Below the pieces are notes generated by a model that did no database searches, had not been told where the DNA came from, and was given only the letters and a program-made list of their open reading frames with translations. 64,000 nt of DNA, taken from assembly GCF_027887165.1 (NCBI RefSeq), contig NC_077230.1, positions 327,840,415-327,904,414 of the forward strand, given 5' to 3'. This document shows positions 22,990-34,544 of this stretch, in pieces. The DNA comes from Monodelphis domestica (lineage: Eukaryota; Chordata; Mammalia; Didelphimorphia; Didelphidae). The position numbers and the translations under genes are program-made. Every line of letters begins with the position of its first letter. Positions within the stretch are counted from its first letter, which is position 1.

Positions 22990-23444
22990 CTGGCAAAACA
23001 TCAACCTCTTTTAGCCTCAGTCTCCTCATTTATAAAATCATAGTAATAGTAGCTCCTTCTTCACCTTATCTCACTCTTCTCATACCTTATTTCTTCTCCC
23101 TGCCCCTCCACATTCTCTATGATCCAAGGATGCTCACCTGCCTGGTATTCCTCCCAAACAACATTCCATTTCCAGACTATGGACATTTTCACTGGCTGTC
23201 CCCCATGCTTGGAATAATTTTCCTTCTCCATCTTCTCATTTCTTTCCAGTCCCAGCTAAAATCTTTCCTTCTACAAGGTATTTTTCCTGATCCTCACACA
23301 GATAGTGCCTTCCCTTGGTTATCTCCAGTTTCTCCTTTATATATCTTGTTTATACATCTTGTTTGCATGCTATTATCTCCCTGAGGGCAGAGACTTCTTT
23401 TTGCCTTTCTTTGTAACTTCAGTTCTTAGCAAAGTACTTGGTAC
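22990..23444 (+). mobile_element. L2 LINE fragment
   Basis: 'cccccatgcttggaataatt', 'ctaaaatctttccttctaca', 'ctgagggcagagacttcttt' and 'gcaaagtacttggtac' follow the L2 3' consensus. It ends exactly where the inverted-end element at 23,445 begins. The open frame here is not a gene. Confidence 0.7.
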
Positions 23445-23648
23445 TGTCAATGTGGAATCTAGAAACCCTTTTACCTTGGGGTCCATTATTCAGTCTGAAA
23501 CTGCTAGCCTGAGATTTCCTTCAAGGTGTATTTTGATAGGAACAAGTACAAGCTTTGTTGTCTCCAACTTACAAGCTAGTCCCAAAACTTGGGGTTCATC
23601 AGATCTTACTGGGCTACACATTTGGGGTTTCTAGATTCCACGATGACA
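23445..23648 (-). mobile_element. 204-bp element with 24-bp inverted ends
   Basis: Left end TGTCAATGTGGAATCTAGAA and right end its near-perfect reverse complement (22 of 24 positions). The right 85 bp are about 87 percent like the end of the repeat at 18,932-19,556. No clear target duplication. Either a MITE or an LTR fragment with a folded-back end. Confidence 0.55.
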
Positions 23649-25543
23649 TCTGCATTAGTACAAGTTTCTCATTGGGTGTTCCCAATACCAATAACATTGC
23701 AAGAATGATTTTTAAATAATAATAATATATTTCTAGTCAGGCTACTGGATTGTCTCCTAACCAGTCCAAACAAAGGGCAATCATAGGGCAACCCTTCAAA
23801 CAATGCTTTGGGAAGCGGTTTTGGCATTTTCCTGTCTTCTGCCAAAGAAAAGTTCATTCTAAGATGAAGCTACACAGGATGAGTAAACTTTTACCTCTTC
23901 ATTCCTTTCCTTCCTCCTTGAGTTGAAAAAGGAACCTTTTAAGGATGGAAAAGGGAGCTGAAATGCAGAGATTACAAGCCTGGAACACAACTAGAATCTT
24001 TGCTTCAAATTCTGAAAGTAAAAAAATTCATGAAAGGCCTCATATTTCTTTAGCAACTGCAAAATAATCAAATCTCTAACAGGAAAGTCTATCCTACCCC
24101 TGGCTCCCCCACCTTAAAAAGAATTAGGACCAAGGTGTAAACAGCACATATAAAGCTAATTGCCTATGAACACAATACACTGGTGATTTATTAGGGATAC
24201 TTTTTTATTATTTTATTTTTTTGTCAATTACATGTAAAAATAACTTTTAATATTAAAATTTTTTGAATTCCAAATTCCCTATTCTAATCTCTCACTGAGA
24301 AAGCAAGCAGTAGTACATAAATATAAAACATATATCTATAGTTATATAAAATATATGTCCATTTTAGCCATGTTGTGAAAGAAAACAGAGACCAAAAAAG
24401 GAAAAAAATCATGGAAAAAAAAAGTTTAAAATAATATGCTTCAATCTTTATTCAACTCCATCAGGTCTTTCTCTGGAGGTAGATAGCATTTTTCATCCTA
24501 AGTCCTTGAGAATTGTCTTGGATCTTTATATTGCTGAGAATAACTAAATCATTCACAGTTGATCATCATAAAATATTGCTATTACTGTGTACAATGTTCT
24601 TCTGATTCTGCTCAATTCACTTGTATTAGTTCATAAAAGTCTCCAGGTTTTCCTGAAAGGATTCTGCTCACCATTTCTTATAACATATTGCATCATTGGT
24701 CATTTACTAATGTGTTCTGTATACCTAATTTATTCCATTGATCCACCACTCTATTTCTTGTAAGTACTATCATATTGTTTTGATGTTGACGACTTTGTAA
24801 TACAGTTTGAGATCTCATGCTGCTAGGCCAATTTCCTTCACATTTTAAAAAATTGATGTTCTTAACTTTTTGTTCTTTCGGATGAATTTTTTTTCTAGCT
24901 CTATAAAATAAATTTTTGGTAGTTTTATATGGTACTGAATAAATACATTAATTTAGGTATCATTGTCATTTTTATTATATTGGCTTAGCCTATCCATGAG
25001 CAATTAATATTTTTCCAGTTGTTTAGATTTGACTTTATTTGTGTGAAGAGTGTTTTATAATTGTATTCATATAGTTCGTGAGTTTGTCTTGGCAGGTACA
25101 CTTCCAAGTATTTTCTATTGTCCACAGTTTTCAGTGGAATTTTTCTTTCTTTCTCTACCCACTGAACTTTGTTGGTAATATTTAGAAATGCTAGAGATTT
25201 TGCAGGTCCATTTTATATCCTGCATCTGCTGAAGTTGTACATTATTTCATTTAGTTTTTAGTTAATTCTCTAGAATTCTCTAAGTCATGTTGGTTGCAAA
25301 GAGCTATGGTTTTGATTTCTTGTCTATTCTTTCTGTTTCTTTTTCTTCTCATATTGCAATTTCTAATACAATATTGAATAATAGTTGTGATAATAGGCAT
25401 CTTTGCTTCACCCTGATCTATTGATTTCTATTTCTAGTTTATCCCCATTACAGATAATACTTGTTAATGGTTTTAGATAGATGACTCAAAATTTTAAGAA
25501 AAGTTACATTTATTCCTATATTTTCTAGTTGTTGTGTTTGGTT

Positions 25544-25745
25544 TTTTTTTTAAACCCTTACCTTCCGTCTTGGAATCAATACTGTGTATTGGCTCCAAGG
25601 CAGAAGAGCCATAAGGGCTAGGCAATGAGGGTTAAGTGACTTGCCCAGGGTCACATAGCTAGGCAGTGTCTGAGACCAGATTTGAACCTAAGACCTCCCA
25701 TCTCTAGGCCTGGCTCTCAATTCACTGAGCTACCCAACTGCCCCC
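25544..25745 (-). mobile_element. tRNA-related marsupial SINE inside the old L1
   Basis: Minus-strand copy. On the + strand it starts with a T-run and 'aaacccttaccttccgtc' and ends 'cactgagctacccaactgcc'. It contains the 'gggttaagtgacttgccc' core shared with all copies of this SINE in the window. The subfamily (WSINE1, SINE1 or Mar type) is not decided. Confidence 0.85.
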
Positions 25746-25752
25746 TGTTGTT

Positions 25753-25777
25753 TGTGTGTGTGTGTGTGTGTGTGTGT
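25753..25777 (+). repeat. (GT)n microsatellite
   Basis: About 12 GT units directly after the SINE at 25,544. Confidence 0.9.
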
Positions 25778-26892
25778 TTAGCAAAAATGACTGCTATTCA
25801 CCAATAAGAATTAGTGTTCTGTTTTGTCTAAAGTTTTTTCGGCACCTATTGAGATAATCAGATGATTTTTTTTGACATGGATCAATTATGCTGATATTTT
25901 TCCTAATATTGAACCAGTCCTGCATCCCTGGTATAAATTGCACCTATTCAAAATGTACAATATTTCTATAATATTATCATTAGTATATTATTTAAAATTA
26001 CTTCATCAATATTCATTAGGGAAAGTGATCTGTAATTTTCTTTCTCTGTTTTTACTCTTCCTGGATTTAGATATCTAGGCCATATTTGTGTTATAAAAGG
26101 AATTTTGTATAATTCCTTCTTTGCCTGTTTTTTAAAATAGTTTATATGGGAATGGAATTAATTGTTTAAAAGTTTATTAGAATTCACTTGGGAATCCATC
26201 TGGTCCTGGAGATTTTTTCTTAGAACGTTAATTTATGGTTTGTTCAATTTCTTTTTCTAGGTTAAAGATATTAAAGATATTTTTTATTTAAAGGTTTTAT
26301 TTATTTGTTTGTTTAAAGATGATTTCCTTTTCTGTTAATTTGAGCAATTTACATTTTTGTAAATATTTACACATTTCACTTACATTATTGTATTTAATGG
26401 TACAGAATTTTGCAAAATAGATCCTAACAATTTCTATAATTTCATCTTCATTGTAGATGCATTAACTTTTTCACTTTTGATACTGGTAATTTGATTTTCT
26501 CCTTCCTTTTTTTAAAAATCAACTTTATCAATGATTTATCTACCCCCCATCCCTCACCACAAACAGCTCCAAGTTTTATTTATTACTTCAATGGCTTTCT
26601 TACTTTCAATTTTATTAATATCTCCTTTGTTTTTTAGAACTTCCAATTTGATATTTTGTTGAGGATTTAAAATTTGTTCTTTTTCTTTTTAAGTTGTATA
26701 TGCCCAATTCATTGATCTGTCCTTTCTCTAATTTATTGATGTAATATTTCTAGATATATAATTTTCCTTAAGAAATTCTTTAGCTACATTCCATAAATTT
26801 TGGTATGTTGTCTTATTGATTTCATTTTCTTCAATTAAATTAAATTATCTGTTGTTTCTATGATTTGTTCTTTGACCCACCCATTCTTTAGG

Positions 26893-27080
26893 TTTAGGTT
26901 ATTTACCTTCTGTCTTAGAATCAATTGGTTCCCAGGCAGAAGAGTGGTGAGGGCTAGGCAATGGGGGTTAAGTGACTTGCCCAGGATCACACAGCTGAGA
27001 AGTATCTGAGGTCAAATTTGAAACTAGGACCTCCCATCTCTAGGCCTAGCTCTTAATCCTCTGAGCTACCCAGCTGTCCC
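26893..27080 (-). mobile_element. tRNA-related marsupial SINE inside the old L1
   Basis: Second minus-strand SINE in the old L1, with the same 'tttaccttctgtcttaga' start and 'gctacccagctgtcccc' end. No clear target duplication seen. Confidence 0.83.
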
Positions 27081-27465
27081 CTCCAATTAACTCTTAATCT
27101 ATTTTTCCATAGTCTTTTGTTGAATATAATTTTTATTGCATTGTGATCCAAAAAAGATACATCTAATATTTCTGTTTTTCTGAATTTGGTTGTGAGGTTT
27201 TTATGCCCTGATACATGGTCAAGTTTTTGGCATGTACTCCTGAGAAAAAGGTATATCTCTTTCAATTCCTATTTAATTTTCTCTAGAGTTCTATCATATC
27301 TAACTTTTCTAAACTTCTATTAATCTCCTTAATTTTTTTCTTGTTCATTTTTTGGTTAAATTTATCTAGTTCTGAGAGGGAAAAGTTGAGGTTTCCCACT
27401 AGTATAATTTTATTATCTATTTCTTCCAGTAACTCATTTAACTTTTCCTTTAAGCATTAAGTATA

Positions 27466-29445
27466 CCCCACATAAGTCATCAGCATTTCTATATATTTCC
27501 AACACAGCTCAGCAGCAAGAACTAGAAAGAGAAATCCCATTCAAAATTACCTTAGACAAAATAAAATACTTAGGAATCTATCTCCTGAGACAAACACAGG
27601 AACTTTATGAACACAACTACAAAACACTCTCCATACAACTAAAACTAGACTTGAACAGTTGGAAAAACATTAACTGCTCATGGGTAGGACGAGCCAATAT
27701 AATAAAAATGACCATCCTACCCAAACTTATTTATCTATTTAGTGCCATACCCATGGAACTTCCAAAAACATTTTTTACTGATCTAGAAAAAACCATAACA
27801 AAGTTCATTTGGAAGAACAAAGGATCAAGGATATCCAGGGAAATAATGAAAAAAATATAAAGGAAGGGGGCCTTGCAGTCCCAGATCTCAGACTATATTA
27901 TAAAGCAGCGGTCATCAAAACAATTTGGTACTGGCTAAGAGACAAAAAGGAGGATCAATGGAATAGACTTGGGGTAAGTGACCTCAGCAAGACAGTATAT
28001 GACAAACCCAAAGATCCCAGCTTTTGGAACAAAAATCCACTATTTCATAAAAACTACTGGGAAAATTGGAGGACAGTGTGGGAAAGATTAGGTTTAGATC
28101 AACACCTCACACCCTACACCAAGATAAATTCAAAATGGGTGAATGACTTGAACATAAAGAAGGAAACTATAAGAAAATTAGGTAAATGCAGAATAGTATA
28201 CATGTCAGACCTTTGGGAAGGGAAAGGCTTTAAAACCAAGCAAGACTTAGAAAGAGTCACAAAATGCAAAATAAATAATCTGGAATACATCAAATTAAAA
28301 GGCTTTTGTACAAACAAAACCAATGTAACCAAAATCAGAAGGGAAGCAACAAATTGGGAAACAATCTTCATAAAAACCTCTGACAAAGGTTTAATTACTC
28401 AAATTTACAAAGACCTAAATCAATTGTACAAAAAATCAAGTCATTCTCCAATTGATAAATGGGCAAGGGACATGAATTGGCAGTTCTCAGACAAAGAAAT
28501 CAAAACTATTAATACGCACATGAAAAAGAGCTCTCCATATCTTATAATCAGAGAGATGCAAATCAAAACAACTCTGAGGTATCACCTCACACCTAGCAGA
28601 TTGGCTAACATGACAGCAAAGGAAAGTAATGAATGCTGGAGGGGATGTGGCAAAGTAGGGACATTAATTCATTGCTGGTGGAGTTGTGAATTGATCCAAC
28701 CATTCTGGAGGGCAATTTGGAACTATGCCCAAAGGGTGATAAAAGACTGTCTGCCCTTTGATCCAGCTATAGCACTGCTGGGTTTGTACTCCAAAGAAAT
28801 AATAAGGAAAAAGACTTGTACAAGAATATTCATAGCTGCACTCTTTGTGGTGGCCAAAAATTGGAAAAGGAGGGGATGTCCTTCAATTGGGGAATGGCTG
28901 AACAAATTGTGGTATATGTTGGTGATGGAATACTATTGTGCTAAAAAGAACAATAAAGTAGAGGAATTCCATGGAGACTGGAACAATCTCCAAGAAGTGA
29001 TGCAGAGCAAAAGGAGCAGAACCAGTAAAACATTATACAGAAACTGATACACTGTGGTACAATTGAAGGTAATGGACTTCTCCATTAGTGTCAATGCAAT
29101 GTCCCTGAACAATCCGCAGGGATCTAAAAAACACTATCCACAAGCAGAGGATAAACTATGGGAGTAAAAACACCAAGGAAAAACAACTGCCTGACTGGGG
29201 GGGGGGGGGGGGAGGGGATACAACTGAGGAGAGACTCTAAATGAACACTCTAATGCAAATACCAACAACATGGAAATAGGTTCGAACCAAGAACACATGT
29301 GATACCCAGTGGAATCTTACGTCGGCTATGGGAGAGGTGGTGGGAAGGGGGGGGGGGGGGGGAGGAAAAGAAAATGATCTTTGTTTCCAATGAATAATGT
29401 TTGGAAATGACAAAATAAAATAATGTTTAAAGTGAAAAAAAAAGA
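27466..29445 (+). mobile_element. 5'-truncated L1, young, inserted into an older L1
   Basis: About 1.98 kb: the C-terminal part of ORF2, a 3' UTR and an A-rich tail. Flanked by a 10-bp target duplication ATTAAGTATA (27,456-27,465 and 29,446-29,455). The 3' UTR has two long G runs (near 29,199-29,213 and 29,348-29,361), as in the G-rich 3' UTR tracts of mammalian L1. The host sequence on both sides is a minus-strand L1 that continues across the insertion. The near-intact frame suggests a fairly recent insertion. Confidence 0.9.
27467..29047 (+). pseudogene. L1 ORF2 C-terminal part (LINE reverse-transcriptase protein, truncated)
   Basis: The frame is open from the point of 5' truncation (PHKSSAFLYISN) through WKNINCSWVGRANIIKMTIL to about 27,850. 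A run of seven A's, where eight are expected, then shifts the frame; the rest continues openly as KEGGLAVPDLRLYYKA to the stop at 29,045. The cysteine motif CWRGCGKVGTLIHCWWSC (C-x3-C-x7-H-x4-C) near the C-terminus is the L1 ORF2 zinc-knuckle-like motif. The endonuclease and the reverse-transcriptase core are missing because of 5' truncation, so the copy cannot move by itself. Confidence 0.9.
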
Positions 29446-29455
29446 ATTAAGTATA

Positions 29456-29500
29456 TAATAGCATTTGGCTCAAATATGTTTAGTAATGATAATGCTCAGT
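29456..29500 (-). mobile_element. Old L1, minus strand, short middle piece
   Basis: Short piece between two younger L1 insertions. Its ends are defined by their target duplications, and its sequence joins the left piece (ending 27,455) to the right piece (starting 30,709). Confidence 0.65.
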
Positions 29501-29513
29501 CATGTACCTTTTA

Positions 29514-30695
29514 TTTATTTTTATATATTTTTGGAAAATTTTATTTAATTAGTTGATTTAGAATATTTTTCCATGGTTACAAGACTCATGTTCTTTCCCT
29601 TCCCTCTCCCCAACCCCCTCCCATAGATGATGTGCAATTCCAATAATCAAGACTTATTTTCAGATTATTGATATTTGCAGTAGGGTGATCATTTAGAGTC
29701 TATATCCTCAATCAAATCCCCATTGACCCAGGTGATCAAGCAATTGTTTTTCTTCTGTGTTTTCACTCCCACAATTCTTTCTCTGGATGTGGATAGTGTT
29801 CTTTCTCCCTCAGAATTGTCCTGGATTATTGCATTGCTGCTAGTAGAGAAGTCCACTGCATTCTATTGTACCACAGTTTATCAGTCTCTGTGTAGAATGT
29901 TCTCCTCGTTCTGCTCCTTTCACTCTGCATCAATTCCTGGAGATTGTTCCAGTTCACATGGAATTCCTTCAGTTCATTATTCCTTTCAGCACAATAGTAT
30001 TCCATCACCAACAGATACCACAATTTGTTCAGTCATTTCCCAATCAGAGGGCATCCCCTCATTTTCCAATTTTTTGCTACCACAAAGAGCACAGGTATGA
30101 ATATTCTTGTACATGTCTTTTTCCTTATTATCTCTTTGGGATGCAAACCCAACAGTGCTATGACTGGAGCAAAGGGCAGGCAGTCTTTTAGTGCCCTTTG
30201 GGCATAGTTCCAAATTGCCCTCCAGAATGGTTGGAATAATTAACAACTCCACCAACAATGTATTAATGTCCCAATTTTGCCACATCCCCTCCAACATTCA
30301 TTACTTTCCTTTGCTGTCATGTTAGCCAATCTGCTAGGTGTGAGGTGATACCTCAGAGTTGTTTTGATTTGCATTTCTCTGATTATAAGAGATTTAGAAC
30401 ACTTTTTCATGTACTTATTAATAGTTTTGATTTCTTGACCTGAAAATTGCCTATTCATGTCCCTTGCCCATTTATCAATTGGGGAATGGCTTGTTTTTTT
30501 GTATAATTGATTTAGTTCCTTATACATTAATTAGACCTTTGTCAGATGTTTTTCTTAGAAATATTTTTTCCCAATTTGTTCCTTTCCTTCTAATTTTGGT
30601 TGCATTGGTTTCATTTGTACAAACCCCTTTTAATTTAATGTAATAAAATATTTATTTTACATTTTGTAATTTTTTCTAACTCTTGCTTGGTAGTC
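29514..30695 (-). mobile_element. 5'-truncated L1, minus strand, with 13-bp target duplication
   Basis: About 1.18 kb of L1 3' end in minus orientation, flanked by CATGTACCTTTTA at 29,501-29,513 and 30,696-30,708. The T-rich left end is the complement of the tail. ORF2 fragments are readable on the minus strand (30,240-30,527, including CWRGCGKIGTLIHCWWSC); a TAA follows directly where the younger copy at 27.5 kb reads on, so the ORF is broken. The L1 sense copy at 27,466 is the same broad family. Confidence 0.88.
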
Positions 30696-30708
30696 CATGT
30701 ACCTTTTA

Positions 30709-31480
30709 GCATAAAGTAGTTTCACTGCTTATCTCATTTAATTAAATCTATTTATCATTTGCATGTCTAAGATCATGAATGCTTCCTCTGCTTTATTTAT
30801 TAGAGCTGAAGCATATTAGATCCTGCTCTAGTACCTTAACTTTACTTACTCTGTGTGAATCACTCTATTTCAAGAGTGTTTCTTGTAAAGCACATATTAT
30901 TGGATTCTATTTTTTAATCAATTTGCTTCTATTTTGTGGGTGAACTTTTCTCATTCACATTCACATTTATGATTACCAATTCTGTATTTCCCTTTATCCG
31001 ATTCCCTCCCTAATTATCCTTTTTCTCTCCTCTTAACATGTCCCTCCTCACAATTCTATTTCATTTCTGAGCAGTGCCTCCTTTAATCTTCCCTTTCTTC
31101 TATTACCCCTTTCCTCCCATTTTTTCTTATTTCCTTCCCCTTCCACATAGGGTGAGATAGGTTTTTTTAGTTGTCAGATCCCCCTTACTGACTGTTTTGA
31201 GAGATCCTGAAGAAGCAGCTACTGTTGCTTCTGCAATCTCCTCCAAAGTCTACTGCTGTATTTCCAGCCAGACCTGACCATTATCCCAGTGAAGAGACCT
31301 TTCCTGTCAACTTCCAATGTTTCGGGCTAGAAAATTGTTTTATCACAACCTTTTTGTTGGTTCTACTGCTACAGAATTCAATTTGAAGTGTTATTTTAAA
31401 ATTGCTTAGAAGGGAATTTGGGAGAGTTCAGGCAATTTCCTGCCCTCACTTTACATCTTGGCTCTGCCTTCTCTGAGGAA
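30709..31480 (-). mobile_element. Old L1, minus strand, 5'-ward piece
   Basis: Continues the L1 of 24,190-27,455 after the second younger insertion. It is antisense to the N-terminal part of ORF2 (the block around 30,930-31,000 resembles the 'cattcacattcacatttatgattac' region of antisense mammalian L1). From about 31,150 to 31,480 the match is uncertain and may be more 5' L1 sequence. No open frame remains. Confidence 0.55.
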
Positions 31481-31489
31481 CACTTTTTA

Positions 31490-32700
31490 ATATGCTTGTA
31501 TAATTATATGTGGCAATGTAGTCTAGTAGATAGTGTAGAGCCTTAGAGGCAGAAAGAGGTTCAAGTGTTGTCTCTAATGCTTAGTTGTGCCAACGTTGAA
31601 AAAATGCTAATCTTCAATAATTTAGGTGGCTCTCACACAGTAAATTGTGTCTCTCAATTGATGAAATCACAAGTCTAAAAAAAAAAAATCCTCGATGCTT
31701 TCCAAGAGAGTCCAGTCTTCATCACCCTCGATATTTGTATTATGTAGTATGTAACATATATCACTGTAAAAGTCCAAAGCTTCCTTTCAGTGGACAGGGG
31801 ATGTAGTTTTCAAATCTTTCCTGAGCCTATAACTGCCTCCTCTTTCTGTTCAGAAACTTCCTCACTGCTTGAATAAGGATCAGTCACAAGATCACAGATC
31901 ACAAGATCATAGAATTTCAGAGTTGAAGGGTAACTCAGAGGCCATCTAGTTGGAAAGGAATTTAGAGATATAATAATATAATCCTCTCGTTTTATAGATG
32001 AAGAAACTGAAACCCAGGGAGGTTCAATATCACACATGGAGTATAAAAACAAATACAGGTTTCTCTCTGCAAAAAGTTTTATTCATTTTTTCAGTGTTTA
32101 AAGAACCTCAAATATTTATATTTATGTACCTAGCATTTGGTGGTGGTGGTGGTGAGAATATTAACTTTGATTCTTGCCTTTAAGGAGTTTACAACTGTAT
32201 TACCCAGAGAAGATATTTTGTAATATTTCAAAGAATTTTGATTTCTTTGGTGGAGGTACTCCCTTCACTGAAATAGATTGCAACCCTTCCATGATTTAAA
32301 TGATCTTCATGCAGTAACTTTGGCCGAAGATTCATTACCTTTTTATCAACTTGTATTTTCCTCTTCTACTTATTGATGCTGCTCTTGGGACTATAGTCAA
32401 ACAATTCAGTCAGATTCATACCTGAAGCTTCTTTAGCTTGGTGGGACCTGTAAGGTCTTGATCTGCTAACAAAGTCCTTGTCAACATAGGGTCACCTCTA
32501 CAACACTGTGAGGCATCAGAGGAAGATTATAGTGAAGAAGACATTCACATGAAAAACTAACCAGCAGTAAAAATATGCTAAATGCCAAATAAATATCATA
32601 CATAATCAGTACTGTTAATTTTCTATAAAATGAGTTTAAATTATCTGATCTCTGAGCTACTTTCAAATCCTTGATTCCATGTATCTCAAGTAAATATTTG
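31490..32700. other. Intergenic, worn MIR pieces only
   Basis: Possible MIR remnants near 31,515-31,590 (+) and 31,900-32,040 (-). Otherwise nothing recognised. Confidence 0.4.
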
Positions 32701-32701
32701 G

Positions 32702-32885
32702 GGGGCAGCTAGGTGGCTCAGTGGATTGAGAGTCAGGCCCAGAAATGGGAGGTCCTGGGTTCAAATACAGCCTCAGACACTTCCTAGTTATATGTTCTCC
32801 ATTGCTTACCCCTTACTGCCCTTATGCCTTGGAATCAATACACAGTATTCATTCTAAAATGGATGATAAGGGTTAAAAAAAATTT
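32702..32885 (+). mobile_element. tRNA-related marsupial SINE, + strand
   Basis: 'gcagctaggtggctcagtgg' start, tRNA B-box-like 'gggttcaaat', 'ttggaatcaatacacagtat' and an A-rich end. Slightly shortened in the middle. Confidence 0.85.
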
Positions 32886-33072
32886 TACTATTTGTATGCT
32901 TTAGATTTCTTCATTCTAGTCTTGGTTTTACTCTGTAAGGGGTAAATTTAGGTTTGCGACTGAATATATTTTTAGTTGGTCACCAGGGATTTAAATTCTA
33001 AATCCCAATGAAATACTCAAGTCAGAATGGAATTTTATGGTGGTTTATTTACAATAGAAGGAAGAAATTAAG

Positions 33073-33074
<2 letters not shown>

Positions 33075-33165
<91 letters not shown>
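33075..33165 (+). repeat. (GA)n microsatellite
   Basis: About 45 GA units without interruption, a purine/pyrimidine mirror tract. Confidence 0.97.
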
Positions 33166-33170
<5 letters not shown>

Positions 33171-33293
33171 GAAAAAATCTGCTTTGGCCTATCTGAGTCA
33201 GGCAGGAGTTCAGAGGCCTTGGCCAAGGGGCCTCTCCAGAAAGCCAAGGAAAAGGGGAGTCAGCCTTATCACTCATCACGTGACCATCTAAAA

Positions 33294-33485
33294 CAAAGGT
33301 TCTCAACCTCTCAATTCATAGCAATGAGAATACATAATGCATATCAGGTATTTACATTCTGAATCATAACTGTAGCAAAATTACAGTTTTGAAGTAGCCA
33401 CCAAAATAAGTTATTGGTTTGGGGGCACTGCAACATGAGGAACTGTATTGTGGGGTCACAGCATTAGAAAGGTTGAGAACCACTG
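33294..33485 (-). mobile_element. SPIN-like non-autonomous hAT transposon
   Basis: A 192-bp element whose ends read CAGTGGTTCTCAACCT on one side and CAAAGGTTCTCAACCT on the other (inverted). It is flanked by a perfect 8-bp duplication ATCTAAAA (33,286-33,293 and 33,486-33,493), the mark of hAT insertion. Read on the minus strand, the body includes 'cctcatgttg', 'ctgtaattttgctac' and 'gtaaatacctgatatgca', matching my memory of SPIN non-autonomous elements known from opossum, bats, tenrec, bushbaby and murine rodents. It has no coding capacity. Confidence 0.8.
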
Positions 33486-33995
33486 ATCTAAAAGGAAAGC
33501 AGTCTGAGGTCTCACACTGAGCTCCTCCATGGTTGAGTTCACAAAAAGTCCCTCTAACAGGAAGTGACATATAAAGGCAGTTCTTTACATCATTTCTTGT
33601 GTCTCACATGTACCAATGGTGGCTTAAGCTCAGCTTAAGTCAGCTCAGGGGGTCAGTCAGTTGTTTCTGATTTGTCACTTGCTAGCACATGTGGGTCATA
33701 GACCTTCCTCCCCCACACTTAATTCTTAAGTGGGGTGTATTCATTCCTGGTTTCTAGAATTCTAAAGACTAAGCAGGGTGGAGTAAGACTAAAATTCACA
33801 ACTCTTAACCATCTAAGTGACCTTGGACAAGTTATTTTATTAATGTGGACTTTAGCTTCACCTGTAAAATAAGGGGGAGGTTAGCTAAATGATACCAGTA
33901 TGATAAACATTTTTAGGTGCCTACTATGAATTGAGTGTTGGGGATACAAATTAGAAAAAGAAAGACAGTTTCTGCCATCAAGAAGTTTGCAATCT

Positions 33996-34203
33996 AATTT
34001 TTATTGTTAGTTAGTTGTTTCAGTGGTGTCTGACTCTTCCTGGGGAAGACACTGGAATGGTTTGCCATTTCCTTCTCCAGATCACTTGACAGATGAGGAA
34101 ACAGGCAAATAGGATTAAATGACTTGCCCAAGGTCACAGATTTGAACTCTGGGAAGATCAGGCCTGGAGCTTTACCCTCTGCTCAACACCTTAGCTGCCC
34201 TAC
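33996..34203 (-). mobile_element. Mar-type CORE-SINE, minus strand
   Basis: 'tttcagtggtgtctgactct', 'gtttgccatttccttctcca' and 'aaatgacttgcccaaggtca'. Confidence 0.75.
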
Positions 34204-34544
34204 AATCTAAAGGGGTAAGACAATAAGCAAAAGGAAACTAAAAAGAAGGTGGAGAAGAACATGAGAGGGATGTTGGAGTTGAAACCAAGCTGAGGAGCTG
34301 GTGACAAATGAAGAGATGATTGGGATTTTAAGCCTTCTATGCCCAGGAGGCCAAGGGAAGAGTTTTGCTCTGCTCTCTATTTGTTAAAAGATAACTAATT
34401 TTTTTGCATGTGACCTTCCCCATTAGGAGCTATTTTTGCTTTTTTTTTTTTTAATATTCCCCAAGTTTAGCACAGTTCTTATCTCTTAGTAGGTCCTATT
34501 TGACATGACTTTTAGAGGGGAGGCACAACCTTTATAGTTATATA

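Larger units (their letters stand above)
24190..27455 (-). mobile_element. Old L1, minus strand, 3' part (split by later insertions)
   Basis: On the minus strand this is L1: 3' UTR near 24,190-24,700 (antisense of the 'tctacctccagagaaaga' block), then ORF2 C-terminal, reverse transcriptase and part of the endonuclease region, much worn with no long frame left. It holds SINEs at about 25,544-25,745 and 26,893-27,080 and a GT run at 25,753. The element resumes at 29,456-29,500 and at 30,709-31,480 beyond two younger L1 insertions. Confidence 0.8.

Noticed and set aside
22983-23384. 133-codon hydrophobic open frame
   Set aside because: Lies within an L2 3' fragment; pyrimidine-rich DNA gives Leu/Phe/Ser-rich chance frames.
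33008-33306. Open frames with Arg-Glu or Leu-Ser runs
   Set aside because: Translation of the (GA)n microsatellite.
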